Positions 1-12,236 of a DNA stretch of 64,000 nt are shown in pieces. Position numbers and translations under genes: made by a program. The stretch covers positions 16,572,001-16,636,000 of the forward strand of contig JAPQWV010000018.1 in the NCBI GenBank assembly GCA_027422505.1, read 5' to 3'. Origin of the DNA: Craterostigma plantagineum (Eukaryota; Streptophyta; Magnoliopsida; Lamiales; Linderniaceae). Positions within the stretch are counted from its first letter, which is position 1. The number at the start of each line of letters is the position of its first letter. The notes under the pieces are model-generated. The model did no database searches and was not told where the DNA came from. It saw only the letters and a list, made by a program, of their open reading frames with translations.

Positions 1-646
1 TCGTTGATCCGTCTCTTGCGCTCCAGGACGCAATTCTGTGTTCTTCAGGGCTTTTTTTGTCTCTGGAGGGATTAGGGTTGATATCTGGTAAGTGTTGCTG
101 TTCATGGGTCGAATTTGGGCTTTTTATACTAATTTCCGTAACAGTCACGGCCTAGGACATGGGCCGTCACGGCCGTGACCATCATCGCCTCGCTTCTCGT
201 CACTTTCTGCCATGTGTCACGGCCAAGTGCATAGGGTGTCAAGGCCGTGACCATCTTCGCTTCAACTCTCTGCCCAATGTCACGGCCTCTTGCATTGATC
301 GTCACGACCGTGATGTTTCTCAGTGATACTTAGCTTGCGTTCTGCTCGATGTCACAGCCTGGTGCAAAGGGTGTCACGGCCGTGACCATCAACAGTGTCA
401 TCTAAACCGACCTCTGGTGGTTATCACGGCCAACTGCATAAGGTGTCACGGCCGTGACACCTGACAGTGTTCTTCATCTTTGCGCCGTTTTGCCTCGTTT
501 TCGCTCATTTTCGCCCGAAACTCGTCCTAAGCTCCTCCAACATAAGAATAGGTGTAAATATGGCGAATAGACGCATAAAATGATTGCTAGATCTCTATTA
601 TATCCCAATTAGATATTACGATAAACGCATTGAAATACGTTTATCA
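1..646 (-). repeat. Athila-type retrotransposon, 3' LTR (partial)
   Basis: This segment matches 11628-12236 nearly base for base, so it is the second LTR of the same element. About 830 bases of it lie left of the window. On the plus strand it ends in TTATCA at 646, which is TGATAA at the LTR start on the element strand. It differs from the other LTR by scattered substitutions and by an about 28-base stretch near 150-178 that is missing from the right copy, so the insertion is not recent. It contains many copies or near copies of the palindrome GTCACGGCCGTGAC. Confidence 0.93.
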
Positions 647-660
647 AACCTCCCCACACT
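647..660 (-). other. Polypurine tract next to 3' LTR
   Basis: On the minus strand a purine-rich stretch (AGTGTGGGGAGGTT) directly abuts the LTR start TGATAAACG. This is where plus-strand DNA synthesis would be primed. It fixes the element's orientation as minus and the LTR boundary at 646/647. Confidence 0.85.
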
Positions 661-2338
661 TAAGCATTTGCTTGTCCTCAAGTAATTAGAATTCAGAGAA
701 GGCATCTAATCAGGATAACGGCACGATTGTTCGCAATATCAAAGCATAGAGAGCACGAAACAAAATCAAGCAAGCACTCATGGACATCGCACTAATCACC
801 TGCACCTGTCAATCTGAGCTTCCCTAGCACTGCAAATCGAGACCTATACCTCACAAGGATTCACTCAAGTCACTCAAGCGTATAGGCTAGCATATGGTGA
901 GTCGCTCAATTCGTGCACTAGTCCAACCCCTACCATAAACTTGCGAGCTAATCGCATCTCTACTATTCAAACTGGTAAGTACAAATCTGAGGGTCTTTTC
1001 GGGGGTAAACGGGACGAATAATCATGAAGCGACAAACATATATAATGAACACTTAATCTTAGAGCTAGGACACGTAAGCAAAAATTATCAAAGAACACAG
1101 CATGATCAGACAGACAGTCACAGGTCCCAACATAAGACTCAGCGTTCTCGTGTGAAATCATAGACTTTTCTGCCCGACCCTCTCGACTCATTTCCCTTTC
1201 ATTTTCTGCCCTTTCACCTTAGTTACGCTCTACTTTTGTGCACTACCCTTATTCCCTAAAAACATCAAGGTTCGGCTTTTGTCGCAAAGAATACATCGTC
1301 ACAGCGAATGCCGTGTACCTAGGGATACTTATTACCGAAACCTATATCTTGCCAAAGGGTTATGAGCAGGCTTATGCAATGGATCGGGTCATTTCAGAAA
1401 ACGATCAAGTAAGGTACGAGTCATTTCATGAATAACAGAGAAGAACATCAAATCATACACTGAAACAGTAACTCTCAAGTTTGACTTCTGCTCTATTCTA
1501 ATCAACTCAGGTTCATATAATCTCTGGAGACTTATTCGGGTCAGTGGCCTTTCTAATTCACGAGGCAAGCAAGCGAATACCCTCAGGCTCAACGTGGCTA
1601 ACTAAGGGGATTAGTCATGGTAGGATAATGTGGCCATGGACTTAATTCCTAATGCCCTCATCATTTTCGCACTAACGCACCAAAACAGTTTCAACACGTA
1701 TCAGGCAAGCAAGTTCCAGAGAAATATAGATTAGGCACGTCACACAACCAAGAAAAATGAGCATAAGCTCGTCAGGCTTAAACTCTCACAACGTAAATGG
1801 GTTATGTGTACGAATCTCTCAAAGCAGCGCTATATCTACTCAGGCAGACACGATTCAATCAGTCATGCATATCCTAATTGCTCACAATAATTCATAACAA
1901 TGCAGACTACTCGAGCGCAAACAATCGTGCCTGAGTTCAATAATTCATGCCTTTCTAACGAATTTTATAGCTCACGGACACGTCATAAAAATTTAAAATT
2001 TCTCGTAAGTTCTCAAACTAAATTCCCCTCCCCACGCTTAAGTCTGACGTTGTCCTCAACGTAAAAAGGATAAAGGGAAGGAAAAAGAGTTTAAAAAGAA
2101 CGGGACTCCCCTGACGAGAAAATGACGTGGTCGTGAAGTAGTCGTGACTTAGCGCATGAAGGTCGTGTTGTAACCCGTTATGCGTATCCTAGCGCTAGCT
2201 AAAGAGAGAAATAGACAAAAAAAGAAAGTAGTTATAGATTAACTATAAACATAGTTATAGGCATCGAAGGTAGAAATAAAGTAAAAACACAACTACTCAA
2301 CCAAACGAAACGTCTATAGAAAATAAAAGGAGAAATCC
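661..2338 (-). other. Athila 3' noncoding region
   Basis: About 1.7 kb lies between the accessory ORF and the 3' LTR with no convincing coding region, only short chance frames. Around 2026-2064 a block repeats the polypurine-tract neighbourhood of 650-688: both read CCTCCCCAC, then CTTAAG, then TTGTCCTCAA on the plus strand. Long noncoding 3' regions are common in Athila elements. Confidence 0.7.
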
Positions 2339-3646
2339 CTAAGGTGGTGGCGGCGGCGGTGGCGACGGTTGCCTTGGGCGAAGGAGGGACATCGACTGCT
2401 TGGAGTACTTGAGCGCGGTGTCCATGGCTTGGAGGGCCTGGTTGTAGCGGTCTAGCGCTTCTCGGTACCGACGGTGCACTTCCTCGTTTCGTCGCTCGTA
2501 TTCTTCCTGTCGGCGCCGAGTCTCTTCACTATACCGCCAGGCTTCTTCGTCCCGCTGTAGCGCGTCGGCGTTCATGCGCATCATGTCCTGGCACAGCGCT
2601 TCGAGATCCGCCGTTGACGCGTACGGGGCGACGCCGGATGACTCGCCCTGATGGTAGCCAGAGGAATAGGAGGGCCCTGCAGTCGTCGTGTATGTCTCCA
2701 CCGGGTAAGGGCCCTCGAGGTAAAGCTGGTCGGCGGGGATGGCTACGTGGTCCGTCTGGCCACGATACATCTCATGCCAGATGTACACCTCGTTGGCGCG
2801 AGTCCAGGTGGGCGCCTTCACCAGCATCTTCATTTTGACGAGCATCTCCTCGTTCATGGGGTTGCGCCCGCCAACTACCTCCATCTCGGGTGCATTCTGT
2901 GGCCATAGTCGAAGTCCCCGGACGACCTTAGTGATGAGTGCTCCTACGGCGATCTTGCCATGGCTTCTTGCTTCTGCCTGAGCACTAAAGGCGTGGGCCA
3001 CCTCCATTCTCAAATGGACCTGTTCGCCTCGCTGCAGCTTAGTTAGGTAAAAGTGGTCACGGAGGGATATCGCTCCGTGCGATTCACCCCTCGGTGTGAG
3101 CGAGGTCGTTAGGAGGCGGTGGATGTAGCGCAGTCCTGGGCTCCTGAGCGCAGACGCCTTCGAAGTCTTCGAGCTGAATTCTGGCTCGCCTGGTCGAGCG
3201 ATGTCAGCCCAGCAACCCTGTCGACCTCCCGGTTGATCAAAGTAGGTAGTATAGGGTCGGTGCGGGAATGGCACTGGTACTCCAAGTGCACGGCATAGGT
3301 TGTCAACCCTCACTATGTGCTACTCGTTGAATGCCCGGAATGTGACTTTGTCGTCGCCGTATTCATCGTAGGAGACCGTGGACAAAAGTTCCAGGGTGAG
3401 TTCCTTGTACGCTGGTTCGTCGATATTGAAGAATGTGGCCCATCCGCTCAGTGAGAGCTACTCGGCGACTTGCTGGTCGATGTTGTGCTTTGCCAGCGTG
3501 TCGGGGTCGATTTGGTCCATGGGGATGAACTCCATGGCCTTCAGCTTATTGTAGCGGGCCGTCTGAGTGTCCTCGGTGAACTGACCCATGGCTTCGAGCA
3601 GTGTAGGCGGCGGTCCGCGTTGAGCTGAGGAGCGACTTTTACACAT
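2339..3646 (-). pseudogene. Athila accessory ORF (env position), two in-frame stops
   Basis: One reading frame runs from an ATG at 3646 to a stop at 2339, about 435 codons, broken by two amber codons near 3460 and 3314. Both follow a GAG codon. The part after the second stop is a 324-residue open stretch. It has a globular N-terminal half, then a segment very rich in Glu, Arg and Tyr that should form a coiled coil (about residues 230-300 of that stretch), and it ends in a proline run. Its place between integrase and the 3' LTR and its charged C-terminus fit the ATHILA ORF-1-type accessory protein of plant Ty3/gypsy elements. No signal peptide or membrane segment is visible, so an envelope role is not supported by the sequence. 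The family assignment is by resemblance only. Confidence 0.7.
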
Positions 3647-3960
3647 AGTACCTAGAAAAGAGATGTGAGCTCAACGAGTATAGCAATTAAATTCAAAGCA
3701 GCGTGACTCGACCAAAATAGCGACAAGTAGTAACTTGCATATGCAATAACTCATGAAAAACTCAAAGTGGCATTTTATCGAACAGATAAAGTGCAGGTGA
3801 AGGTATGCATAGCAAGTCCCAAATTATAGCAACCAACGTACCCAAAAATTCATAAGATAGTTTCAAAATCAAGCAAGCAAAAGTGCGTACAGAAGTCATA
3901 ATAGAACTCAAAACGAACCCACATAATCAGAGTAACAAATTCCGATAATATTGTCCAAAA

Positions 3961-4365
3961 AGCCCCAAATTTAGAGTTAGGGTTCGTCTTTCCCCAATTT
4001 CGAAATTAATAAACCAAATAAGCTAATTAAGCATTCCCAAGGTGTTATTAGCGTGTATATCATCATAAAAGAGCAAGAATGACACCAAATTATACCCGAT
4101 TTCGAAAATCCCCAAATTCGGGAATTAGGGTTCATCGTAGAAGTTCGAAATTCAACCGCAAATTCACGTAATTAAGCTAGCCAAAGTGTTCCTAGCATGT
4201 ATCTATCCATAAAAGAGCAAGAGGAACACCAATTTAAACAAATTTCGGAAATCCCCCAATTTCGAAATTTAGGGTTCGTCAAATTAATTTCGAAAATCCA
4301 TGGCTAATTTCGACGAATTAAGTATTTCTATCACGATAATAACGGGTAAAGAACATAAGAAAAGC
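3961..4365. repeat. Tandem repeat, about 145-bp unit, inside Athila
   Basis: Two full units (about 3961-4110 and 4111-4253) and a partial third share the order CCCAAATT, TTAGGGTTC, TTCGAAATT, TAATTAAGC, then ATAAAAGAGCAAGA. They lie in the spacer between integrase and the accessory ORF. I see no coding potential. The flanking stretch 3650-3960 is also noncoding. Confidence 0.7.
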
Positions 4366-4654
4366 ATATCTATACCATGGGATTAGTGAATTCGACAAAA
4401 TCCCCAATTTACAACGAGATAGGGCAAGAGAGAAATTTCATACTTGGAGTTTTAGACGGGATTAGATAAGAATCGTGAGGATTGGGTGGTGGTTCGCCGG
4501 ATTTGGGGGCGTGGCATCGGTGTTAGGTGTTGGAGGGAGGTGGTTTGGGGTGGTGATGGTGAGGGGAGAAGAAGAAGTCGCGGGAGAGAGAGAGAAGAGT
4601 GAGAAAAGAGGGAAAGAAAGTAGGAAAAAGAAAGGCTTTTTGCCTTTAAATCCG

Positions 4655-4764
4655 CGCACGTCACGGCCGTGACTTGTGAGTCACAAGGCCGTGACGCGAG
4701 GCAGTGCTTGCCTTTGTAGACCGTCACGGCCGTGACGACTACGTCATGGGCCGTGACCTAGTAA

Positions 4765-4795
<31 letters not shown>

Positions 4796-4985
4796 TTGTT
4801 TTTTTTAACCCGTAAGGGTCACGACCATGAAGCTTAAGCTTCTGGCCGTGAAAGGGGCAGAGTGTTCCAATGTCGTACGTCACGGCCCTGACGGATTAAG
4901 CCATTGGCCGTGCCAGTGGGCAGTGTGCTACTAAAGCTTAGTCACGTCCGTGACAGCTTAAGCTGTTGGCCGTGACCACACGTTT
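4655..4985. repeat. GTCACGGCCGTGAC palindrome array plus poly-T
   Basis: Perfect or near-perfect copies of the 14-bp palindrome GTCACGGCCGTGAC and its half site recur about every 25-40 bases. They are interrupted by a run of about 28 T at 4770-4797. The same word is scattered through both LTRs, so internal region and LTR share it. Its function is unknown. Confidence 0.8.
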
Positions 4986-5115
4986 TTTTGACTAAGCTAA
5001 TGGCTAAAACATAAAGGAGAATACCTGGGTTTCCTCCCAAGAAGCGCTTACTTTACCGTCTTTAGCCGGACGACTTTTCGTGCGCTCAAGGTTGGAAGTC
5101 CAGGTAGAGCACTTC

Positions 5116-6487
5116 CTATTCGCTCGCGTCTTCCTCGCCTGCGTGATAGTGCTTAAACCTGTGGCCGTTCACCTTGAAGGTACCCTGCTCCATACCTGAA
5201 ATCTCAACAGTACCATAAGGAAAAATACGGGTAACAGTGAACGGTCCCGACCAACGTGATCTAAGTTTCCGGGAAAAAGTCTAAGTCGAGAGTTAAAAAG
5301 AAGGACTTGGTTCCCTTCCTGAAACTCTCGTCTTTGCCTAATCTTTTTATCATGATAGGCTTTGGAGCGTTCCTTATACATGCGAGCGTTATCATAAGCC
5401 GATAAACGCCACTCGTCTAACTCGTTGATTTGGAGTTGTCGCTTTCCGCCGGCGTTCTCCAAATCAAGATTCAAGGACTTATGGCCCAGTATGCCTTATG
5501 TTCTATTTATACGGGGAGATGACATGCCTTTCCATAGACTAATCTATATGGTGTAGTGTCTATGGGAGTTTTAAATGCAGTCCTATATGCCCAAAGTGCA
5601 TCATTCAACTTATTTGCCCACTCCCTACGATTCCCTTCTATGGTCTTTTCTAGGATGCGTTTCAGCTCACGATTGACTACCTCGACCTGACCGCTAGCTT
5701 GGGGGTGGTTAGGCTGTGTCTAACACCATAACGTTCTAACGTGCGTGCAAATTGGGTGTTACAGAAATGTGTACCCCTATCACTAATAATACACCTAGGC
5801 GCCCCAAAACGTAAAAATAATGCTCGAAGAAATCTAACGACTACCCTAGCGTCGTTCGTGGGTAAGGCTTGCGCCTCGGCCCATTTAGACACATAATCGA
5901 CAGCAGCTAGGATGTACTTATTATTGTACGAGCTAGGAAATGGATCCATAAAATCTATACCCCACACATCGAATATCTCACATACCAAAATGAAATTCTG
6001 GGGCATTTCGTCGCGTTTAGAGAGATTACCTGCGTGCTGACACTGATCACAAGTGTCAACGTACCTTTGGGCGTCCTTGAAAATCGTGGGCCAGTAGAAT
6101 CCGCTCTCCAACATCTTCTGAGCGGTTCTGTTGGCTGCGTAGTGCCCTCCGGTCGGTCCGTTGTGGCAGTACCTAAGGATCTGCGTCGTCTCTGGAGCAA
6201 CCACGCATCGTCGTATCACCTGGTCTGCACATCGCCTGAAAAAGATATGGGTCTTCCCAAAAGTAGTACCTCAAATCAGAAAAGAATCTCTTCTTTTGCT
6301 GACTAGTGTACTCCTTTGGTAGGACCCTCGCAACAAGATAGTTAGCGTAATCTGCAAACCAGGGAGTATCGTCACTGACCACCTGTATCAAGTAAAGATG
6401 CTCGTCTGGGAACCTATCTTGTATCGGCCTTCCGTCGTTGCTGTAAATTTCGGACTCCTCTAGTCTAGAGAGGTGATCCGCCGCCAA
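5116..6487 (-). pseudogene. Athila pol: integrase region
   Basis: The minus strand encodes a retroviral-type integrase in pieces. The zinc-binding region is seen as [14 protein letters not shown] followed by CDQCQ. The catalytic core shows the first Asp in GIDFMDPFP and the second in ISDRGTHF. A later piece near 5474-5169 has the C-terminal DNA-binding region, ending with a stop at 5116 after a GHRFKHYH-type tail usual for Athila integrases. Frame changes near 6200, near 5690 and inside the C-terminal part break the polyprotein. The segment directly follows RNase H (6.5-6.8 kb), giving the Ty3/gypsy order PR-RT-RH-IN. I see no chromodomain. Confidence 0.85.
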
Positions 6488-6499
6488 GTTTTCTGCACC

Positions 6500-7725
6500 T
6501 TTCTTGTCCCGGATCTCTATATCAAATTCTTGAAGCAGCAGGATCCATCGGATCAGTCGAGGCTTCGCATCTGGCTTTGCTAACAGATACTTAAGAGCAG
6601 AGTTGTCAGTTTAAATAATAAACTTGGATAGGATGAGATATGACCTGAACTTGTCGAAAGCGAACACGGCGGCCAACAGCTCCTTTTCAGTGGTCGTGTA
6701 ACTGATCTGGACTGCATCTAGCGTCTTACTCGCGTAGTAGATTGGCTTGAAATGGTTGTCCTTACGCTGCCCTAGCACGGCCCCAACTGCATAGACACTA
6801 GCATCGCGCATTTGTTCAAAGGGCAGCCCCCAGTCGGGGCGACCATAATAGGTGCTGCGATAAGTCGCTCCTTAAGTAAATTAAAAGCATAGGCACTCAT
6901 CATTAAAATCAAACGGGGCATCTTTTTCTAGCAACCTAGACATGGGTCTTGCGATCTTAGGAAAATCTTTAATAAACCTACGATAAAACCCAGCATGTCC
7001 TAGAAAGCTTCTAATCGACTTCACGTTCGAGGGGACAGGCAATTTTTCTATCGTCTCCAACTTAGCTCGGTCCACTTCGATTCCTTTAGAGGAGATTTTG
7101 TGACCGAGAACTATACCCTCTCGAACCATGAAGTGGCACTTTCCCAATTAAGTGCCAAGTTCGTTTCCTCGCGTCGTGCGAGTACGAGCTGCAAATTAGA
7201 CAGGCATGTATCAAATGAAGACCCGAAAATAGAAAAATCGTCCATAAATACCTCCATTACCTCACCTACCAGTTCGTCGAATATGGCCATCATGCATCGC
7301 TGGAAGGTGGCTGGGGCATTGCAGAGACCGAACGGCATCCTTCGGTACGCGAACGTCCCGAACGGGCAAGTGAACGTGGTCTTTTCCTGGTCCCCGGGTG
7401 CTATTGGGATCTGTAGATAACCTGAAAAAACATCGAGGAAACAGTAAAATGAGTGACCGGCTAACTTTTCTAACATTTGGTCAATAAACGGTAAAGGGAA
7501 GTGATCCTTTCGGGTGGCATCGTTCAACTTCCTGTAGTCGATGCAGACGCGCCATCCGATCACAGTCCTCGTCGAGATCAGTTCGTTCTTGTCGTTGGTG
7601 ACGACCGTCATGCCTCCCTTGTTTGGGACCACTTGAACCGGATTGACCAATGTGTTGTCTGGAATATGATAGATCATCCCCGCGTCTAGCAGCTTGATCA
7701 CCTCCTTCTTGGCAACATCCTTCAT
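6500..7725 (-). pseudogene. Athila pol: reverse transcriptase and RNase H
   Basis: Reverse transcriptase is read from 7725 downward. Visible motifs include the palm start WRVCIDYRKLN, the FGLCNAPATF block and the catalytic FMDD motif in EVFMDDFSIFG. FMDD replaces the common YxDD and is normal for Athila. After a one-base frame change near 7130 the thumb and connection follow (SFLGHAGFYRRFI). RNase H appears at 6811-6611 (ASVYAVGAVLGQ, TEKELLAAVFAF). The usual SDYA has become SVYA, which probably removes a metal-binding Asp. The polyprotein is therefore not functional as it stands. Confidence 0.88.
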
Positions 7726-8530
7726 GTTGGGATTGAGGCGCCTTTGACGTTGAGCGACCGGCTTGATTATCCTCCATGAGGATCTTGTGCGTGCAGTAGC
7801 TCGGATTGATACCCCTTATGTCGGATATCTTCCACGCCAAAGCCTTCTTGTGCGCTTTCAACACGTCTAAGAGCTGGTCCTTCTGTCCATCGTCGAGGCT
7901 CGATGAGATGATGACTGGCAGCCTTCCGTTGCTGCCAAGGAACGCGTACTCGAGGTGGTCGGGCAGCGGCTTCAATTCTAGGACCGGTGGCTCCTCGACT
8001 GAGCTATTTTCCTTATCCTCTTCGCTGCTCTCATCGACGGCTATGATAAGCTCATCAACCTCCTCCCCACACTCATCAATCGCCATAATCGCGTGTACGT
8101 CCTGTTCCCCGACCTGTGACAGACCTTGCACAGAAAACAGAAAATCGTGCTCAAAGACGCCTAAGAAATAATATTTATCATCCTGCTCGTTACTCTTTTT
8201 CATCGAGTCGGCCATATTAAAAGTAACTTTTTCGCCGTCTACTGTCAAGGTTAATGTCCCATTTCTAACATATATCATGGTCTCTCCCGTCGCTAAGAAC
8301 GGTCTACCTAAGATCAAGGGAACATTTTCATCTACCTCCATGTCTAGAATAACAAAATTGGCCGGGATAATAAACTTATCGACCTTAACTAATCCTCGAT
8401 AACGCCTCGAGGATACTTTAATGATATATCAGCTAATTGTAGGCTCATCCTAGTTCGTGGTTCACCTAGTCGTAGACGCTTAAACATAGAATATGGCATG
8501 AGATTAAACTAGCGCCTAAGTCAGCTAACG
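7726..8530 (-). pseudogene. Athila pol: aspartic protease and linker
   Basis: On the minus strand a retropepsin-like segment begins near 8530. A LADLGAS motif is followed, after a one-base frame change, by NLMPYSMF, and further on by VPLILGRPFLATG at about 8310-8270, the usual second conserved block of the fold. Athila proteases often carry DLG in place of the D[ST]G active site, as here. An acidic linker (about 8100-7950) leads to the reverse transcriptase start. A frame change near 7750 separates the linker from RT. Confidence 0.75.
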
Positions 8531-10563
8531 CATGGGTCCTTAAGCTTCTTAGGGATCTTGCTTTGGAGTATCGCCGAACACTCTCCTCGCAGGCATACGG
8601 TGGAGTCATGTTCGAGCTTCCTTCTGTTCGTCAGCGGGTCCTTCAACAACTTGGCGAAGTTGGGCATCTGCGTAATAGCTTCAACAAAAGGTAAGTTAAT
8701 ATGTAACTCTTTACACATACCCATAAATTTACCAAACTGTGCTTCGTCCTTGTCCTTCTTTAGTCGAGTCGGGTCAGGAATCTTCGGCTGGTATGGCTTC
8801 ACCGGTGGTCGCTCGATCTCCTTCGCCTTTTTCTTTTCGGGCTCGACCTTCTCCTTTTCAACTTGGGCCTCCTCGATATCGTCGCTTCTGATCTGTTCCA
8901 CTTTGGGCTCATCGTGGCTCTCGAAGTTGGTGGTCTCCTTCGCCTTCTTCTTGGTGGGTACTTCTTGCAGTTCTCGTTCGTTCCTCAAAGTCACCGCCTT
9001 GCAGTACTCCTTTGGATTCGGCTCGGTGTAGCTTGGGAGCGACCCCTGAGTACGCCCCGCCAATTGTTTCGCCATCTGGCCCACCTGTTGCTCCAGCTTC
9101 TTGAGCGAAGCGTCTGTGTTCTGGGCACACACATCGTTCGCCTCTATGTACTCCTCCATCTTCGTCATTCGGCTTTCGTGGACTGCAGTGGTGCTGCTGA
9201 AATTCGTGAGGAGCGTCTTCATCATGTCCTTCATCTCCCTCATGTCGTCGGATCCTCCTGCGAGTGCATTCTGGTACTGGCTGGCGGCCCATTTTGGAAA
9301 CCAGACGGCCTGGGCTGAAATCCTGGCGGTCTTGCCCTTGGTGGTTCTGATTCCCATACGCCAGGTTCGGATGTGCCCGACGCTGGAAGCTTCGCTGGCC
9401 TCCTTGGTAATTGCCCATGTAATCTACGTGTTCCAGCGACTGCCCAAGTTGGCATTCTGAGGTTTCGTGGGCTGCGCCACAGATCCTGCACAGTGGTACG
9501 TATGGCGTATGATGTGTCGGTACGGTGGTCACCACGGCATACACGGTTGAGTCTGCCCGAATTTCGGGAGTAGTGCGGACTGTGTGCAACTGAGAGTTTG
9601 TCGCAGCGATCTGTTGCTGAAGCGCCTCGAACTTGGCGTTTGTAGTCGTCTCCTTGCTCACTCCGAATATGTCTGGTGCTTCATCCTCGTATTGCCCCTC
9701 ATGAAATTGTTCCTCGTGTAGTCCTCAATCAAATTCCAGGCGTCGGTCGCATTGAGCTTCACGAGCCCTCCTCCTGCCGCCCCGTCTAACATATGGACGG
9801 TCTGGTCGTTGAGCCCCTCGTGGAATCGGTTGATCTGGGCTGCCTTCGACATCCCGTGCTGGGGACACCTCTTCAATAGCGCCTTGTAGCGCTCCCACAC
9901 CTCGTACAGATTTTCTGAGTCCTTCTGGTAGAAAGAGAGATCTCTGTCTTCAACCTTAGCACCTTTGAGAGTGAGAAGTAGTGGTTGATGAAAGCGGCTC
10001 GCATCTCCTCCCAGGTAGTGATCGATCTGGTCGGTAACATGTCCAACCAGTCCTTCGCCCTGAACTTCAACGAGAACGGGAATAGCATCAGCTTGATCGC
10101 ATCGCCCGAGACCCCGGATCTTGATGGTGTCAGGCACCGTCAAGAAAGCTTTCAGATTGGAGTAGGGATCATCGTCGGGATTGCCCTCAAACTGGGCCGT
10201 CTGGAAGATCATCTGAAAAGAGTGCTTCAGCTCGAAATTGTTGTTCTCGATCGGCGGGATGACAATCGCCGACTCAGTACCGCCTAGCGTGGTATTCTTG
10301 AGGAGATCTTGTAGTGACGGCTCCTCCTCGTGGACGGGAACTCTGTGGTCCGCCATTTCTACTTCTGTGTAGGGACTATCTACAGCTGCCTCTACACGAG
10401 AATTTTGGGTCGACTCCTGCGGACTGTCCTCTAAATAGCTAACTAGATGGTCCTGAGAGCTAGTGGAAGTTCCTTCGGTGCCGAACTTGAGTTTCCTTCG
10501 TAACTTCCGCTCGAAATCTGGGTCTGCTTCAACAATGGGACCCGATGGGTGGCCCCGGGTCAT
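8521..10563 (-). pseudogene. Athila gag
   Basis: The gag frame opens at an ATG at 10563, shortly downstream of the primer binding site, and runs to about 9658 with the retrotransposon-gag capsid core (ENLYEVWERYKALLKRCP). It continues in overlapping frames. A CCHC-like knuckle CRICGAAHETSEC lies near 9500. After a frame change near 9330 a basic and acidic C-terminal region extends to 8521 and ends next to the protease. Two frame changes and a stop at 8521 show decay. Confidence 0.82.
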
Positions 10564-10768
10564 TCACTGCTGAATCGTACCTTCAATAAGTGAAAACAAA
10601 AATTAGTAAAGAAATAAATAAATACGTCGAAAAGAGTACGAGACTAATAACGACGTAGAAAAACAAATGACGCAAATAATACAAATAACGCAAATAGTAA
10701 AAAGCAAAGAAAACGTCAAATAAAAGTGGCTAAAGTGCCGAACTACGGTGTTCCTAATATCAATATAT

Positions 10769-10786
10769 TCCCCGACAACGGTGCCA
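10769..10786 (-). other. Primer binding site, tRNA-Asp type
   Basis: On the element strand TGGCACCGTTGTCGGGGA lies six bases inside the 5' LTR. It matches the complement of the 3' end of plant tRNA-Asp except at two positions, both explainable as CpG decay (GCC to ACC, GCC to GTC). A tRNA-Asp primer is typical of the Athila/Tat branch. Confidence 0.85.
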
Positions 10787-10792
10787 AAAACT

Positions 10793-12236
10793 TGATCGAC
10801 ACGTGGTGTGTGAATGAAAAGTGCGACAAGTAATGATTAAAACGAATACCTAATTACTATCACCGACGTGCATAGGCAGTGGACCTATCGTGTGTAGTGC
10901 AGTAAAATGGGTAAACGAGTATCGAACACAAAGAACAAATTAAGTACTAGCAGTGACCTATCGACTAGATATTTAGCCTAAATAAAATAAGCAGATGGTT
11001 GTACGAATTATCTTAACAGATTACTCCTAACTCAACTAGAGATTCAAAGAACACGCTTAAAACTGGTAAGAAGGTTTCAGATGATAAAGGTGTGCTCGGG
11101 ATTCGAATCCCCCTAGGTGTGATCGCCTAAGACAATGAAATATCGTGCCTACGTGATTCTTGACTAGATCGCAGTAATTTTCCTACCCGTTCACGAATTT
11201 GTCATCGCCCTAAACGCTCGCGGGGATCTAAGATTTATCAATTACTAAAGGCGAGGATCGAGTATTTGCTTTCGCCCTATACTCGAATCATATCTTCTAC
11301 GAACGGCCTAAATGTTGTTTAGATGTCGCCCTAAACGTTTTTCCACACGATCACTTTAACACATAGACATATTAAAGTGACGAAACAATTTCGTAGATAG
11401 ATAAATAGTCAGAAAAACGAGTCACGATAAATATATGTCTTAATAACGAAATAACCTAGCGTTCATCTAATTCCAAACACATAGGGAATTTAGCTACTCA
11501 TAATAGACGGGAAAACAACGAAAGAAATAAGAAACGAAGAAGAAAAACTCATGATCTTGAATACTGGTGATCTGGGGTGGTAGCGCGTATGATTCTTCGT
11601 TCTTCGTTCAATTGGGCGTGATTGCGTCGTTGATCCGTCTCTTGCGCTCCGGGACTGTTCTTCAGGGCTATTTTTCGTCTCTTGAGGGATTAGGGTTGAT
11701 ATCTAGTAAGTGTTGCTGTCTCTGGGTCGAATTTGGGCTTTTTATACTAATTTCCGTAACGGTCACGGCCTGGGACATGGGGCGTCTCATCACTTTCTGC
11801 CATGTGTCACGGCCAAGTGCATAGGGTGTCAAGGCCGTGACCATCTTCGCTTCAACTCTCTGCCCAATGTCACGGCCTCTTGCATTGATCGTCACGACCG
11901 TGACGTGTCCCAGTGATACTTAGCTTGCGTTCTGCTCGATGTCACGGCCTGGTGCAAAGGGTGTCACGGCCGTGATCATCAACAATGTCTTCTAAATCGA
12001 CCTCTGGTGGTTGTCACGACCAACTGCATAAGGTGTCACGGCCGTGACACCTGACATTGTTCTTCATCTTTGCGCCGTTTTGCCTCGTTTTCGCTCCTTT
12101 TCGCCCGGAACTCGTCCTAAGCTCCTCCAACATAAGAATAGGTGTAAATATGGCGAATAGACGCATAAAATGATTGCTAGAGCTCTATTATATCCCAATT
12201 AGATACTACGATAAACGCATGAAAATACGTTTATCA
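10793..12236 (-). repeat. Athila-type retrotransposon, 5' LTR (complete)
   Basis: This LTR of 1444 bases starts TG and ends CA on either strand (TGATCG to TTATCA on plus). It repeats the sequence at 1-646 in its right half. The downstream flank after 12236 is ATCGT, a candidate five-base target duplication, but the matching flank is outside the window. It contains the GTCACGGCCGTGAC palindromes at about 11760-12060. Short open frames inside are not genes. Confidence 0.93.
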
